64,000 nt of DNA, from NCBI GenBank assembly GCA_004764695.1, contig SMSO01000033.1, positions 263,001 through 327,000 on the forward strand. The letters run 5' to 3'. The notes below the pieces were generated by a model, which did not search any database, was not told the origin of the DNA, and saw only the letters and a program-made list of their open reading frames with translations. This document shows positions 42,300 through 52,626 of the stretch, piece after piece. The DNA is from Schizochytrium sp. TIO01. Its lineage: Eukaryota > Sar > Bigyra > Thraustochytrida > Thraustochytriidae. Position 1 is the first letter of the stretch, and the number at the start of each line of letters is the position of its first letter. The translations under genes and the position numbers were made by a program.

Positions 42300-43094
42300 A
42301 TGGGCGAGAGCGATTTGCCGATGGTGGCTGCCATGGACAGGCATGAAGAAATCAGTGATGGCGGATTCGAGGAAATCGAGATTGGTTTCTCTCTGCCTGC
42401 AACTCTTTGCTGCATAGTATGCGCTCCTTGTGCATTTATTAACGGCTGGTGGTCCATGGATCCCAAGGAGGAGGCTATAATCCTCAACACGGGTGTTGTT
42501 ACAGAAATCGTCACTACAGAGGGCTGCCACTGGAGCAATCCATGCTGCCGTGAGATCCGTAGGATCAGCACAAGTCAGAGGACATACGATATCCCGACGC
42601 AAAAAATTACTGATCTCTTCGGAAACCCGGTGATCGTTAGTGCCATCCTCACATACAGATTCGTGGATCCCAAGAAGGCCGCACTCAACGTTACCAGCCC
42701 TGAAAGCTACGTGCACAATGCCGCATCGGCAGCGCTCAAGGAGGTTATTGGGCAGTATTCCTATGATGAGCTTAAAGAGAAGTCTGATGAGGTATCTCAG
42801 ACTACAGTAGAAGTTCTTCAGCCTCGCGTCGCAACAGCTGGTGCCTACATTCAGAGTGTTACACTCAATGGTCTTGCGTATGCGCCTGAGATCGCTCAGG
42901 CCATGCTTCGCAAGCAACAAGCACAGGCTCTCATTGATGCTCGCCAGCTTCTTGTAGAGGGTTCTGTGGACATCTCTATTAAGGCTGTTGAGACTCTAGA
43001 ACGTACGGGTAATAGCATGACCGATGCTGAAAAGGCGAAGCTAGTGAGTGACCTTATTGTTGTCTCTGTTGGCGAGGGTAACCACGACTCCTAA
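42300..43094 (+). CDS. SPFH/Band 7 (stomatin-like) protein 2, intronless
   Basis: 264 residues, a single exon. The acidic N-terminus includes MDRH, also present in SPFH-1. It is followed by a Cys-rich hydrophobic segment (LCCIVCAPCAFINGWW, about residues 35-51), which may be palmitoylated and form a membrane hairpin. The SPFH domain (about 57-190) contains EEAIILNTGVVTEIV, GCHWSNPCC, GNPVIVSAILTYRFVDP, ALNVTSPESYV and YSYDELKEKSDEV. A helical region with MLRKQQAQALIDARQLLVEG and a short acidic tail end the protein. It is clearly paralogous to SPFH-1 but lacks both introns, which suggests either retroposition or intron loss. Function inferred: membrane microdomain scaffold. Confidence 0.88.
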   Translation: MGESDLPMVAAMDRHEEISDGGFEEIEIGFSLPATLCCIVCAPCAFINGWWSMDPKEEAIILNTGVVTEIVTTEGCHWSNPCCREIRRISTSQRTYDIPTQKITDLFGNPVIVSAILTYRFVDPKKAALNVTSPESYVHNAASAALKEVIGQYSYDELKEKSDEVSQTTVEVLQPRVATAGAYIQSVTLNGLAYAPEIAQAMLRKQQAQALIDARQLLVEGSVDISIKAVETLERTGNSMTDAEKAKLVSDLIVVSVGEGNHDS

Positions 43095-46000
43095 TTCATG
43101 GCAACAGAAGAGCAACACGAGCCTTGTTGAATCCAGTATGTATGCTTATGCTTACAAGGAGGTGTGTTACTCAATATTCGGCGTTTGGTATGCGCGAGCC
43201 TGCCAAACTATTTCCCTACTCATATGCAGCTGCAGATGTGGCTCATGGTGTTGGCAACTTTTAAAAACCTCACCGTAATCTTTGTTATCTTCTCGTCGAA
43301 TGAGACATGTAATTGTCCAAGAATGACTAGTGACGTTTGCTTTCATTACATTTGATACGTTAACTCTTTTTACCATCTTGTTTTATTCTTCAAATATTAC
43401 TTGAATGTCTCTGCGAATCTCTAGCTTAAGGAAAATCATCCTTTATTTTCTATGAGACTCATAGGGAATAAGTCTCATTTGCATATTCTTCAAAGGAACG
43501 GGAGAGGTACTGGATGGATGTTCCCGTCATTTCCCAAAGGGCGACTTTGTGAGCTTAATTTTACGGCTGTCAACGCTGTGTTACTCCTCACTGATTGCTC
43601 TTGATAGCTGAATGTTTTCCGCACGTATCGAGGAAGTATATTTACTGAAGCAAAATATATGTATATCTCTTCAGTACAGTAAGGAGGCGAGGGAATGAAA
43701 GGGCGAGAATTGCTTACATTTATGTGACCAGACTGTCCTTCTTCTCAGATACTCTGCTCACTTCTAGGCAGCGCCCCAAACCCAAGTATATACATGCCCA
43801 TGCTGGTGCTCATACATCGTACATATCTCCTTTCCTCCCTACTATCCACTACAAGGGTAGTCGATCCGAGCGCCCACTAGGCAGGAACTATTTCTACCAA
43901 TCCTCTTGCAGGTTACAGTACATCACTCATAGACTCGCTGTCAGCTCATACGATCCACAAGCCGCTTGCTTTTGTAAGCTCTTGGAGAGCACTAGGTCAG
44001 TCTATACGGGCTTTTGCTAGACTTGAGCGGTCTCTCTTCGAACTGAGCGTAGTATCATCCGAACAAAATCAAAAGCGCGGTATCCCTCTCTCTTCCCAAT
44101 TAAATAAACCGTGTTTGTTGTTCTCTCATAACATCCTAGCCAGGCTGTGTGACCCTTACAGCTGAACAACTTTCAGCACCTGTTTTTCAGAGCCCGGTAC
44201 CGCTGTGTCAAGGACTCCATGCGACGCATTGCACTCTACGCCTTTTATCCTCACGCCGCTCTTCTGGTCAGCAGAATCTCCGCCCCGAGTTGTTTATATA
44301 TAATCATGATCTCGTATTTCCGTCCTATTCTACTTCTTTCAACATGTTCCTTCATTTGCACGCGCAGGGTCCGAACTCCGCGTCATTGAATCCAAAACTA
44401 AGATCAAGATCCGCTTCTTCTCAGCGTTTGGCGCCTTCGTGCATTTATCAATTTACACCGCTTCCACGCTCTGCGAAGGCTTTGGATCTCATGGAGCTTC
44501 GACGCTGGCGAGTAGAATCGCAAGAGACCAGAAATCCGAAGGCCACGTTCTTCGTTTTGCTTCTGCAAGATCCAACTTGAGCTAGAACAGATCCTGTCAG
44601 GACCAAATTTCGCTCCAGGTGTGCACCACGGCAGGTCACGACCATTTATGATGATCATCGATGATGAATGCAACGATAAGAATCACGGCCCGCCCCACCA
44701 CGAATGAAGTTCGAGATCGCATCTACACTCGCGCGCGTAGCCTCCGCCGTGGAGCGCATCGCCACAGAACCCAGGTTCTGCAGTCCTGCAGTTTCTTGCA
44801 GCTTTGAGCACATCGACTTGAAGTCGTGCGACGTCTCTCGCTTCTACAAGTTCTGATCTGATTTCAAAGATTGCGCAGCGTTGCGCAATGACTCACTGTG
44901 GACTACGATGGTATATCCTGTGCCCGCTCCTGCTTACACGAACTCGAAGTATGGCCCGAAATCAAGCTCAAACCCAAGCTCGACTTGAGTTGACTTGAGT
45001 TGGCTTGAGTACAACCTGAGATGCTCTTCGAGTCCACCTTTAGCTCGATGCCTCAGACGCGAGGGAGTGGGTAAGCATGGATGCGACTCAGGAGTATCTT
45101 GGAGCGGCTCAGGCTTCGAAAACATTATTACGCGCCACTGTGATTTTTAGAAACCGCTCGCTCGTATGCCGATTCGATTGGCAACTGACTTCCTAACGTG
45201 TGAAGATACGGATACGATTGATGCCACGGTCGATAAATGGCTCGCAAATTGAGAAACGGTCCATCGAGCAGTGCGCTTGGACAGGCAAGCTTTTCGAGTT
45301 CTTTTGCGCGTTGTATTCCACTGTGCTCGGTTGTTCACAGATCAAGGATCGATTGACTTGAACTGAGTGATTTCTTTAAAAATAAATTCATTTTTTCTGT
45401 CTTTCTCCCTCTCTCTCTCTCTCTTAAGTACCCAGGTTGGTACCAAGGGAGTTGCCACTATTCAATCATTGTCACATTTGCTGGTCACTCAGAAGCCAGG
45501 TGGAGTTGGGGCCATGAACAGAGACGCTGGTTAGGGAACAGCTTTGTGGTTTGAGGGCAGTGAATCTGATTTGGAGTTTATATTGCAATTAGAAGAAGAA
45601 AGAAAATGAGAAAGGTTAACCCATTTTATTTTTTAAAATATATATATAAATCAATCGATCGTAAAATTGGACAAATGAAACTGAGTGAACGAAATTGAGC
45701 GAATGAAATCGATTGCCTAAAGAAACGGAAATGGTCGTAGGACCATCATGGTAGCATGGAAAAGCTCTGTTATTTTGGCTGCTGCTGTCCCTGGGTTCGC
45801 AGCAAAATCTCACTCATTCAAGAAAACAGACAGTCCTACCTCCTTGTGAGAATATTTGTTTATTTATTTTTCTGGCACGCGTGACAATGCTCGTCCTCTG
45901 AATATTAATAGGTACCCACCGACTGTCGAATGGTGTAGCTTTATAAGCTCTGCCTGCGCACGAAGGACACAGTGCCCCGCGTTATGAGCCATAACGACAG

Positions 46001-47503
46001 TATTAAGTAGGTGTAAATGATGCTTGGTTCTTCGGGTTCGAAAAGAACTTGCCTTCGGCACAACGGTGACGCTAAATTTACATTGTGGGTCTCTGCGTCA
46101 ATTGTTCGATGCGTTTTTAATTTATCATTAACACAGAATTCATGTGGAAAGCCTTGCAGTCTTCATGCCAAACCCTGTGTCATTCGGCATCTATTGGTCC
46201 ATTTTGCACAATTCCAACGCGAAGTTCTAACTCATGTCGCGCATAGTTTATCTATGTTGCTTCTGTTGCCAAGGCTGGCCCCACCCTTGCGCGCGACCCT
46301 CCACGCTTCGGAAGAAATCCCGTTTATTTTAGTTATAATAAAAGCAAAAACTGATTGTAATTGATAAAATTTTAGGAATAAAATTTTCAAAGATGTCAGA
46401 TCCGCGAATCGACAGCGGTCGTTGCCCCGTTCCTTAAGGTTCTTTTACAATGTATATCAGGTGTATGTTGCCTTTTTTTCGCTTCCTTTCTTTTTCTTGC
46501 TTTTCAATTAATCATTTGATTTGTTTTCAAAAACCACCCTTATGCATAGTGTAATATCAAAAACAATAGCACCAATACTTTTTTTTTTTGAAAATTAAAA
46601 AATAAATAAGAATAAAAATATATATCTGAATTCCGAATTCTGCAATCAAACAAGACAGCCAAAGGCTTGCCTGGTGAAATTCTGCACAATGATTTCTGCC
46701 AAATAAAAGCAAGGTGCCATAAGAATGCCAGAGACTAGACGTTCAATTCAGTGTTTGCTCTGCGCCTCAGCGTCTACTTTCCAAGTTGGGCCTCACGGAA
46801 ACGATTTCTCTGTAAATTCTTGATTTTGTGAAAAGTCGTGCCTGTGGTAGTACCAAGACTTTTGATTTTCTTTTCTTTCTCGTGGTCGGGTACTTCTTGT
46901 TTCCCGACTATGAGTAATAAGGGCTCGTTGAGAACAATGTGTTTCTATTTGCACTATCTTTGGATGGATACTTAAAGAAAATGAATAATAATAATAATTG
47001 CAATTGAATAATTGAATGAATGATTGAGGTTGATCATCCAGAGGTCTGCCTCTACTCCTGCGTGGCCTGCAACCTCTATTGTAGCGGCGGTCGTTCAAGT
47101 CTGCGCCAGGCAGATGGAAGGTCGGCTGGCCTCGTAGCAGTTTCCACGATAGTGAATGACGCGAATGTTGGTGGCAACGCGAAGCCTAACTTAGTGAAGG
47201 TAGTTCGGAATGGTTACAGGAAGGGGAAGCGAGTTTCTTTTTAATCTTAGTGACGACATTTACAATAGATATGCGGCGTTTGTTGCACAGTAGAGAAGGA
47301 TTTGTTGAATAGTAATTTGATATACTGTATAGTATAACGGGTTTGGCCTATAGTAATGCCTCGTGTGGGTGTGTCTGGATTAGAGTTGTGGAGCAAACCC
47401 GTTTTGTCGAGTTTAGACAAAGGCGCGAAATCAAGGCTGTAGACGGCCGTATTGCCCAGGTTGCCTGCGTTTGGGATTTGCAGATAAGGAAGTCCTCCAT
47501 AGG
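43095..47503. other. Gene-poor stretch of about 4.4 kb
   Basis: I find no frame with recognisable protein character and no RNA gene. Minor repeats: TCTC run (45409-45424), TATATA (about 45640), short poly-T (about 46580) and ATA/AAT triplets (about 46982-47000). Several Ser/Arg-rich frames (for example 44149-44580) look like random translations. A gene split by many introns could be missed. Confidence 0.5.
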
Positions 47504-49261
47504 ATGTTGTTGACCTCGCTGCGTTCTACCACTCGCGCCAGGCTCTTCAGCCGCGACACAGCTGTGCATCCATGCCGTGTAGCTGCGGCTGGTCTGGCCT
47601 CGACTACCAAGAGCTTCCAAGCTGCCGTATGCGACGAGAATAACATCTGGACATCCACGTTCCCGCCTTGCGATGCATCTCTGACGCAGTCAGCGAGGTT
47701 CACGGAATTCATGATGAAGGATTTCCAAAAACATGGCTCTAAGCTCGCAATCCGCGATGGTGTTACTGGCGAAGAGCGTAGTTTCCAGGACATTTATGAA
47801 GACGTCCACAAGGTTGGTAGCTGCATGCAAGAAGAATTTGGCATTGGGCCTAATTCAAGAGTAGCTTTGTTCCTGCCCAACCATGTCGATTTCTTTACAG
47901 CCTTGCACGGCCCTGCTAAGCTTGGTGCTACCGTGACACCCATCAACCCGGCCTACCGTGAGCATGAAGTTTTCAACCAGCTCATGAGTGCTGATGTGCG
48001 TCTTGTTGTGGCCCACCCAGACACTGTCGATATTGCACGTGAAGCTGCCGCAGAGAAGAATGCCGAAAAGCAGCCTCATGAAGCTATTTGCCAAGTTATT
48101 TGTGTTTCTGATGAATTTGCAGAGATGCGCAATGGCCCGATGCCAAGCAAGCTCCTTCCGGACACCCCTGTTGATGCTGAGCACACTCTGTATCTTCCGT
48201 ACTCCTCGGGAACCACTGGTAAGCCCAAGGGTGTCGAACTGACACACGCAAACCTCATCTGGAATGTCCTCCAGAGTCACGAGATTGACTGCCAGTTCTT
48301 TGATGAGGAGTCCGTTGTGATCTCACCGCTCCCCATGTTCCATATTTACGGCTTCCTCGTCTCTGTGCACAACTGCTTCTACCATGGCAGACCCCTGATC
48401 ACCATGAAGCGCTACGACATTGAGCGTTTCTGCCAGCTCGTTCAGGACCATAAGGTCACCCGTGCTCATGTCGTACCGCCAATTCTTCTCCAGCTCAGTA
48501 AGCACCCGGTCGTCGATAACTACGATATGTCTAGCCTCAAAATTCTTCAATCTGCAGCTGCGCCACTTGGTCCTGAGACTGAGAAGGCTGTTCGTAACCG
48601 CCTGAAGGCTGATGTGAAGCAGCTTTGGGGAATGTCTGAGCTCTCTCCCCTTGGAACTGGCAACCCTGATGACCGCATCAAGGCCGGCAGTGCTGGTCCC
48701 CCCATTTCCGACACCCAGGCTAAGGTTGTCGACGTAACCTCTGGCAAGGCCCTTGGTATTGGCGAGGAGGGCGAGCTCTGCATCCGTGGTCCTCAGGTCA
48801 TGAAGGGCTATCTCAACGATGTTGAGAAGACTCGCGCTACCCTCACTGAAGATGGATGGCTCCACACTGGTGACATTGCTAAGATTGACGAAGATGGCTA
48901 CATCTATATCACTGATCGTCTCAAGGAGCTCATCAAGGTTAAGGGCTTCCCTGTTGCCCCTGCTGAGCTCGAAGCTGTTGTTTTTACTCACCCAGATGTC
49001 ATTGATACTTGCGTTATCCCAGTTCCTGATGAGGAGTATGGAGAGATCCCGCGTGCTTATGTGATTGCTCGTCATGGCCACGGTGTTACAGAAAAGGATA
49101 TTCAGGAGTATGTCGCTAACCTCGTAGCTCCTTACAAGAAGCTTCGTGGTGGAGTTCGTTTTGTTGAGTCCATCCCCAAGACTGACTCCGGCAAGCTCTT
49201 ACGTCGTGTTCTCATTGAGCAGGACCGCAAGGCAGACAAGCAGGCCCAGGACTCTAAGTAA
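47504..49261 (+). CDS. 4CL-like AMP-forming acyl-CoA ligase with mitochondrial-type leader
   Basis: 585 residues from the first ATG; an upstream in-frame TTG was discarded. The first 38 residues are Arg/Ser/Thr/Ala-rich with no acidic residue before Asp18 (MLLTSLRSTTRARLFSRD...), fitting a mitochondrial presequence. The ANL-family core follows: YLPYSSGTTGKPKGVELTH (P-loop), LPMFHIYGF, QLWGMSELSP, GEEGELCIRGPQVMKGY, DGWLHTGDIAKIDEDGYIYITDR, KELIKVKGFPVAPAELE, and PKTDSGKLLRR with the catalytic Lys. This is the 4-coumarate-CoA-ligase-like branch, which outside plants usually activates medium-chain or other carboxylic acids. Phenylpropanoid chemistry is not implied. AATAAA at 49437-49442 may end the transcript. 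Confidence 0.9.
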   Translation: MLLTSLRSTTRARLFSRDTAVHPCRVAAAGLASTTKSFQAAVCDENNIWTSTFPPCDASLTQSARFTEFMMKDFQKHGSKLAIRDGVTGEERSFQDIYEDVHKVGSCMQEEFGIGPNSRVALFLPNHVDFFTALHGPAKLGATVTPINPAYREHEVFNQLMSADVRLVVAHPDTVDIAREAAAEKNAEKQPHEAICQVICVSDEFAEMRNGPMPSKLLPDTPVDAEHTLYLPYSSGTTGKPKGVELTHANLIWNVLQSHEIDCQFFDEESVVISPLPMFHIYGFLVSVHNCFYHGRPLITMKRYDIERFCQLVQDHKVTRAHVVPPILLQLSKHPVVDNYDMSSLKILQSAAAPLGPETEKAVRNRLKADVKQLWGMSELSPLGTGNPDDRIKAGSAGPPISDTQAKVVDVTSGKALGIGEEGELCIRGPQVMKGYLNDVEKTRATLTEDGWLHTGDIAKIDEDGYIYITDRLKELIKVKGFPVAPAELEAVVFTHPDVIDTCVIPVPDEEYGEIPRAYVIARHGHGVTEKDIQEYVANLVAPYKKLRGGVRFVESIPKTDSGKLLRRVLIEQDRKADKQAQDSK

Positions 49262-50161
49262 AGTAGACAAGGTCATTCAAGCTCTACTCCTACCCATGCA
49301 TAGAGGAATGGCATAAAGCATTCTACTATCCCTTCAAATTCCCAAAGTGCCAAGTGCACAGCTCTCTGGCCAACAACAAATCCAAGTTCAGATTCCGTGG
49401 CCTAACATTTTGCATCGAGGTTATTCCTTTCCTTCAAATAAATGAACGGAGTTTCTCGGCACAAACCATCACATTTCATCGCTTCATTACTTCATCCTTT
49501 CTTTTTTATAGACTTCTAAAAAGTACTAAGCTTATTTGCGCGCTATTTGCAGATCCCACTTTTTTGCAATTCTCTTCACACGAACTCTAGCTGCACCACA
49601 CCCAAATCAAGGAGCTAATGGCTATATTACACGCTCTCACCATCTTATCAACCTAACATAAAAACATATTGCACCTAAAGATGCTACCTAGTGTAGGTGG
49701 GTAGTGAGTTATAGGGAGCGTGATCAGCTTTGAGTACACTCTTGATAGTCAGTCAGTCTGATTTTGCCACGGCCTCCTCTCGTGAACTTTCCTCAAATCA
49801 AGTATTTTCTTACCGCTACCAGGCATATACTGTGCAAGACTCAGCTCTTTCAGAGAGAAACGTTCGAGTTTGCGCCCAATCAATCTCAAGTTCGCATCCA
49901 TTCTGATATATTAAAATCACCCCACAAAACATGAATGCTGCCAGTCGAAGAAGACATCACTTAGCATAATAATACACATATTCTAGGTGTTGAATCTAGT
50001 AATGCTATAATTATAGCAAGACTGCAAAACCAGAATCCCTCACTACGGCTTCCGAGCACCGCCTCCGCTTCCGGCACCCGACTGTCTCCGAGGCCAATTT
50101 ATTGCCTCGAAGCGTCGTGGATCGGCCATTTTCTGGTGAGCAAAGCCACTCAGGGTCCAAG
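49262..50161. other. Intergenic region
   Basis: 900 bp between two plus-strand genes, with a candidate AATAAA (49437-49442) and otherwise mixed, AT-leaning sequence. The final 60 bp are open in the pyrophosphatase frame but have no ATG. Confidence 0.55.
49437..49442 (+). terminator. Candidate poly(A) signal AATAAA
   Basis: Canonical hexamer about 175 bp after the stop of the 4CL-like gene, same strand. Confidence 0.35.
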
Positions 50162-51511
50162 ATGGATCGTACTGCGCGCATGCAACTTGCCACGATTGCT
50201 ACCGCTCTGGTGTGTCTTCTTATTATTGGACTTCAAGGAAATTCTGCTTCGTCAGCAGGGCGTATTCAAAACCATGATCAGAACTTGAACTTCGCTGGTA
50301 GCTCAACACAAGATCGGAAATCTAATCAGCAGATGTTCCAAGATGAAAACCTTGAGCTCGTGTGGCCCATGGCGGTTCCAATGACATCTGTAGAGATGGC
50401 CGCTCAGGAAGCCAAGGCAGATACAGCCGCACTATCGTTGCCACCACTCCCAAAGTTTAACTCGTCAACGGTGTATGTAGGCCACATGGTGCCTGATGTG
50501 GATAGCATTTCTAGTTCGGTGGCAGCAGCATATTTATTTGGTGGCAGAGCCATGCGTGCTGGACCCATCAACCTCGAAACCAAATTTTTGTTAGAACATT
50601 TTAACATCACTGCTCCCGAGCTTCTTGAAAATGCGTATAATGGCGAGCCATTTGTCCTCGTGGACCACAATGCATATGCGCAGCGATCCAAGGTGCTCGA
50701 TGCGGCCAAGATTGAAGGTATCTTTGACCATCACGCCATCTCAGCAACTCCCACCTTAGTTGTAAGACCAATTTATGTCAATATTCGGCCTTGGGGGAGC
50801 TGTGCTACAGTCATTGCTACAAAATACCTGGAATACCAGAAGCCAATACCATCTAACATCGCTGGGCTTCTGATGGGTGGCATTATTAGTGACACACTGA
50901 ACTTAAAGAGCCCGACCACAACTGAATGGGACGAGAAGGTCCTTCATTGGCTTGCCAGCAAATTGCATTGGGCAGATGGTAAGAAAGGCGAGCAAGTGCT
51001 CGGTGCCCGCATGAGCGAAAAACATCTTCGCCGGGCAGTCAAGGCATTCTCTCACAAGCAATTCGAAGCAAAGGCTAACACCACCGGTATGCCTCTCCGA
51101 AAGATTATGCTTGCTGACTTCAAGACTTACTTTCTGCGTTCTCGAATGCATGGCAACAACAAAATTGTTATGGGTTGGGGCACAGTAGAAACTGTGCAGC
51201 CGTTCTATAATGGCTACTTGACTAACGAAACCCTGCGCGAAATTGCTGTCGATGTCTTGCCGTGGATGCGTAAGTCGCGAGACCTTGAAAGTGCCTTCAT
51301 ATCTATTGTGGATATCGAAAAGGATCAATCTGTCGCTATTTGTTCAGGTCAACAAGATTGTGATTTGTTGAAAAAGGCCTTTCCGCATGCTGAGCAGCGA
51401 CTTATTCCACGCTCGATGGGCAGCTATGTACTGACACTCACTCCCCGCGTCTCCCGTAAAGACGAGTTCATTCCTCCTATTCGCACGGTTCTTCAAGGTG
51501 GCACTCCCTAA
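50162..51511 (+). CDS. Class II (DHH/DHHA2) inorganic pyrophosphatase, membrane-anchored or secreted
   Basis: 449 residues from the ATG in an AAG ATG G context; a TTG 20 codons upstream was not used. Residues 8-24 are a hydrophobic signal peptide or anchor. The DHH domain has GHMVPDVDS (H108, D112, D114), LVDHN (D168) and FDHHA (D189, H190, H191), the metal ligands of manganese-dependent class II pyrophosphatases. RPWGSCATVIATK and GIISDTLNLKSPTTT follow. The DHHA2 domain ends with VSRKDEFIPPI, matching the bacterial VSRKKQ-type substrate motif with one change (K to D). It should hydrolyse PPi, or possibly short polyphosphate, outside the cytosol. The motif set fits the bacterial enzyme better than eukaryotic prune. 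Transfer from bacteria is plausible but unproven. Confidence 0.88.
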   Translation: MDRTARMQLATIATALVCLLIIGLQGNSASSAGRIQNHDQNLNFAGSSTQDRKSNQQMFQDENLELVWPMAVPMTSVEMAAQEAKADTAALSLPPLPKFNSSTVYVGHMVPDVDSISSSVAAAYLFGGRAMRAGPINLETKFLLEHFNITAPELLENAYNGEPFVLVDHNAYAQRSKVLDAAKIEGIFDHHAISATPTLVVRPIYVNIRPWGSCATVIATKYLEYQKPIPSNIAGLLMGGIISDTLNLKSPTTTEWDEKVLHWLASKLHWADGKKGEQVLGARMSEKHLRRAVKAFSHKQFEAKANTTGMPLRKIMLADFKTYFLRSRMHGNNKIVMGWGTVETVQPFYNGYLTNETLREIAVDVLPWMRKSRDLESAFISIVDIEKDQSVAICSGQQDCDLLKKAFPHAEQRLIPRSMGSYVLTLTPRVSRKDEFIPPIRTVLQGGTP

Positions 51512-51940
51512 AGAAAAACAAGAAGAAACTATTAATAACCTTTTTATTAGTTCAAGAAATACAAAAATGGGTGTAGCTTGACGCTGGATTGTAACACATT
51601 AGCCTTGGCCGAGTGAGAGCAAAATAAGCTTTGTGCCCTACCAATTTCAATAATTGACTCAAACTGAAATAGCATAACTGAAAACAAGCATAGACGACCA
51701 TATATTTACTACGTCACAATTATTGAGATGGAAATTTGCATAGGAGGGTTTGCATGTTCATCAGGGAACAATCAATATAGTTGGGAGTGGACAAGGTTGG
51801 CATTGCCGCAGAGTACTCATGTGGTGGTGGTGGTGCATTTATATTGTATTTTGCTGGCCTAAAGTTGCCACGGTCCAGCAAAGGATAAGAGCTAGGCAGG
51901 TGATTGGAAAAGAAGGGGGGCAGGCATCAAGACATTGTAT
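51512..51940. other. Convergent intergenic region
   Basis: About 430 bp between the pyrophosphatase stop (plus) and the SPIRAL1-like stop (minus); a short GTGGTGGTGGTG run lies at about 51818-51834. No gene is seen. Confidence 0.6.
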
Positions 51941-52626
51941 TTAGCCAAAAGTGATCTGGCTGCGGCCACCGGGGGGGGCGTGCACACGGGTGGTCGGCCT
52001 GTCGGTGATAAAGTTGCCAGCGTTCATGTTGGAGCCGCTGGCAAATGCGTTAGACGAGACACCCTTGTTTACACCAGGGGCGGCATCGTGTGCGGGAGGT
52101 GCAATGTTGGTCTTGTCCACAATAGGGGTCTTCTCGACGTGTTCAACACGCTGAGGAGCAACACTGCGAACCTCAGGCTGATGCTGGTGAATAGGCTGAG
52201 CACGAGGCTGAGCCTGCTGCTGAGGGGCAGGGCGCGATGCAGAGGCAGCGCCAGTGCCAAAAATGTCACTGGTGTAGCCACCAGGGGGGGCGTGGAGACG
52301 GGTGGTCGGGCGGTCTGCGTAATTTGAAAGGAAACACCAGTTCAAACATTTTGCAATTCGTACAGATTATTGTGGAATATCACCGAAGTTAGTCATCATC
52401 AACATTACGAAACCCAAGCCCATGGTATGTATTACATGTAAACCAGTCACTAAAACGCACCAGAAATTACATTGCCGGCGTTCATGTTCGAGCCGCTAGC
52501 GAAGGCATTAGAGGAAACAGAGGTGTTGCGGGGAGCTTGAGCCTCCTCGCCCCAGCCAAGGGACCACTGGCTGCGCGAGTGGTGTTGAGCACTGGAGTGG
52601 TGCGTGCGGGTGCTGCTGCGGTCCAT
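51941..52626 (-). CDS. SPIRAL1-like microtubule-associated protein, two exons, two motif copies
   Basis: Exon 1 is 52461-52626 and exon 2 is 51941-52314 on the minus strand; the intron is 146 bp with a GTGCGT donor and ACGCAG acceptor. The joined frame of 540 bp gives 179 residues. The split codon makes Asp and restores GNVISDRPTTRLHAPPGG, matched by a second copy near the C-terminus, GNFITDRPTTRVHAPPGG. The sequence SSNAFASGSNMNAGN precedes both. An N-terminal SLGWG and the endings TSDIFG and SQITFG resemble the glycine-rich ends of plant SPIRAL1 proteins (SLGYLFG-type), which bind and stabilise microtubules. The middle is Gln/Pro/His-rich and disordered. A TTLL gene starts divergently 1.3 kb away. 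Family recognition is from memory of the plant motif. Confidence 0.82.

Noticed and set aside
43724-44580. Two Ser/Arg/Leu-rich frames of 98 and 143 codons
   Set aside because: No conserved motif, no splice-site support, and composition typical of random translation.
45168-45182. tRNA T-arm-like stem with a TTCGAT loop
   Set aside because: No anticodon arm, D arm or acceptor pairing could be found around it.
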